Part shown: piece after piece, positions 62,995-64,000 of the stretch
Layout: each line of letters begins with the position of its first letter
Numbering within the stretch: position 1 is the first letter of the stretch
Assembly: GCA_004194705.1 (NCBI GenBank)
Contig: SADC01001227.1
Span: 3,440,247-3,504,246 of the forward strand
Direction: 5' to 3'
DNA: 64,000 bases
DNA from: Ditylenchus dipsaci
Lineage: Eukaryota; Nematoda; Chromadorea; Rhabditida; Anguinidae
Position numbers and translations under genes: made by a program
Notes under the pieces: generated by a model
What the model was told of the DNA's origin: nothing
Databases searched by the model: none
What the model saw: only the letters and a program-made list of their open reading frames with translations

Positions 62995-63746
62995 GTAACC
63001 CTACGTTCCCAATGATCCGCACCCGCACCGCATCCGCATTTTTGGTGTTCACAAAGCATCCGCAAAGCGGTCCGCATGCGGACCGCTTTGCGGACCGCAT
63101 CCGGATGCGGAAGATGTGTTCACAATAGGCTTAGCGGATTCGGATGTGGCGTGGAGGCCTTTAAATTATTTTGTGGTGTTGACGCCTGTATTATTAACTC
63201 GAGATACTCTTTTTTTACTTTATTTGCCTGATACTTGCTTTCTGAGACTATAGAATAGTTATAACTAAAAATTAAAGAATGTTTTACCATTTTACCTTAT
63301 ATTTACATTTATTTAATCGCTTCAAAAAAATTTCTAATTATTTTGACTACAGATTTGGAAATATTTTGTTTGTGAGCATGTTTTGTTAGAAACCAAGTGG
63401 AAAAATTCGTAAGTAAATCCAACGAAAATTGGATTGGCGGGGACAATTGTCGTCGGAGAAGACAATGGCCCTTTAAAGGGGAAGGGAACTTCATGCACGC
63501 AGCACCTAGGTCGCAGGTTCGACTAACACTAGATGCTCACCTTATTTTTTATCTCTTTTTATTTATAGGTAAAATTGAGCATGTTTTGCGGATCCATTGT
63601 GAACACCAAAAAACGGATGCGGAGCGGATGCGGAAACCGGTGCGGAAGAGGCAACGGAAGCGGCAAATTTTATTGTGAACGCAATTCCGCATCCGCACCG
63701 CATCCGCATGCGGACGAAAAACGGATCATTGTGAACGTAGGGTTAC
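62995..63746. mobile_element. TIR element with GCATCCGC subterminal repeats
   Basis: GTAACCCTACGTTCCCAATG followed by ATCCGC is mirrored by GCGGATCATTGTGAACGTAGG and GTTACG at the other end. Between the ends, GCATCCGC, GCGGTCCGCATGCGGACCGC and TTGTGAACACC units recur in both orientations. The 191-bp repeat at 63380-63570 is inserted in it. No transposase. Confidence 0.75.
63380..63570. repeat. 191-bp direct repeat, second copy
   Basis: Matches 61240-61430 across its full length, stopping exactly at ATTTATAGGT in both, although flanks are unrelated. It therefore moved as a defined unit. Confidence 0.8.
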
Positions 63747-63825
63747 GTCTTCACAATACGAATGTAAATGTAAATGAAAATTATTGACCTATCCTCACTT
63801 TTATTTTTTAAATTTTTTTTTTTTT

Positions 63826-63920
63826 TGGTGTTCTGGGTGGTTTTGTGTGATTCTGGGTGGTTTTGGGTGATTTTGGATGGTTTTCGCTGGTTTGGGGTGA
63901 TTTTAGGTGGTTAGGACAGT
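63826..63920. repeat. Tandem repeat, unit GGGTGGTTTTGGGTGATTTT
   Basis: Four to five imperfect units in the last 200 bp of the window. Just after it, TGCCTTGGTCCCCCCCTGTTG (63961) is one end of the Merlin-like family, cut by the window edge. Confidence 0.65.
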
Positions 63921-64000
63921 TAGGACACAATTTCGAAAATTTTGAAAAAAACGTAAAAACTGCCTTGGTCCCCCCCCTGTTGGTTCGTTGGCCAAATTTC

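Overview
This is an AT-rich, intron-containing eukaryotic sequence, and it is almost certainly a nematode. Two genes encode classic nematode cuticle collagens: an N-terminal cuticle-collagen domain, an RTAR processing site, Gly-X-Y blocks and the C-terminal [20 protein letters not shown] signature. A third gene encodes a nematode-type astacin metalloprotease. Many introns are very short (about 43-120 nt). I cannot assign a genus.

Layout. (1) 2-1142 (+): last two exons of a gene resembling the C-terminus of the proteasomal ubiquitin receptor Rpn13/ADRM1. (2) 4542-10074 (+): a secreted, Pro/Ser/Thr-rich protein of unknown family, whose large exon needs two one-base corrections. (3) 10224-14008: a long-inverted-repeat element carrying a decayed PIF/Harbinger transposase. 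(4) 14418-21930 (+): a complete ten-exon gene for the dynein-2 light intermediate chain (DYNC2LI1; C. elegans XBX-1), with introns full of DNA-transposon derivatives. (5) 27802-22782 (-): an astacin protease with an unusual tail of about 375 charged residues. (6) 32817-37160 (+): a protein with a Cys-rich segment and two C-terminal membrane spans, not recognised. (7) 42064-41004 (-) and 56497-57559 (+): two divergently oriented collagen genes about 14.4 kb apart. They are almost identical from start codon to stop codon, introns included, but unrelated outside it. The minus copy carries three one-base losses, all in C runs. (8) 61876-59238 (-): a nine-exon, 385-residue gene matching the C-terminal part of the ribosome-biogenesis factor URB1/Npa1.

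Between and inside these genes most of the DNA is mobile-element derived. It includes long-TIR Merlin (43137-44749) and Harbinger remnants, a 1.85-kb deleted Ty3/gypsy LTR element with intact target duplication (50085-51942), many pogo-like MITEs of the form TACAGTC...GACTGTA, a TACCGTATT-ended family, several palindromic CCATGGTCCTTT-ended MITEs, and foldback elements with low-complexity arms. One GC-rich hairpin core recurs five times and fits no class I can name.

The genes do not form an operon or pathway. They are a proteasome factor, a ciliary motor subunit, secreted or cuticle products and a ribosome-assembly factor. No CRISPR array, rRNA or convincing tRNA was seen. Exon boundaries were inferred by eye from GT/AG sites, phase continuity and protein similarity recalled from family knowledge; no searches were run.
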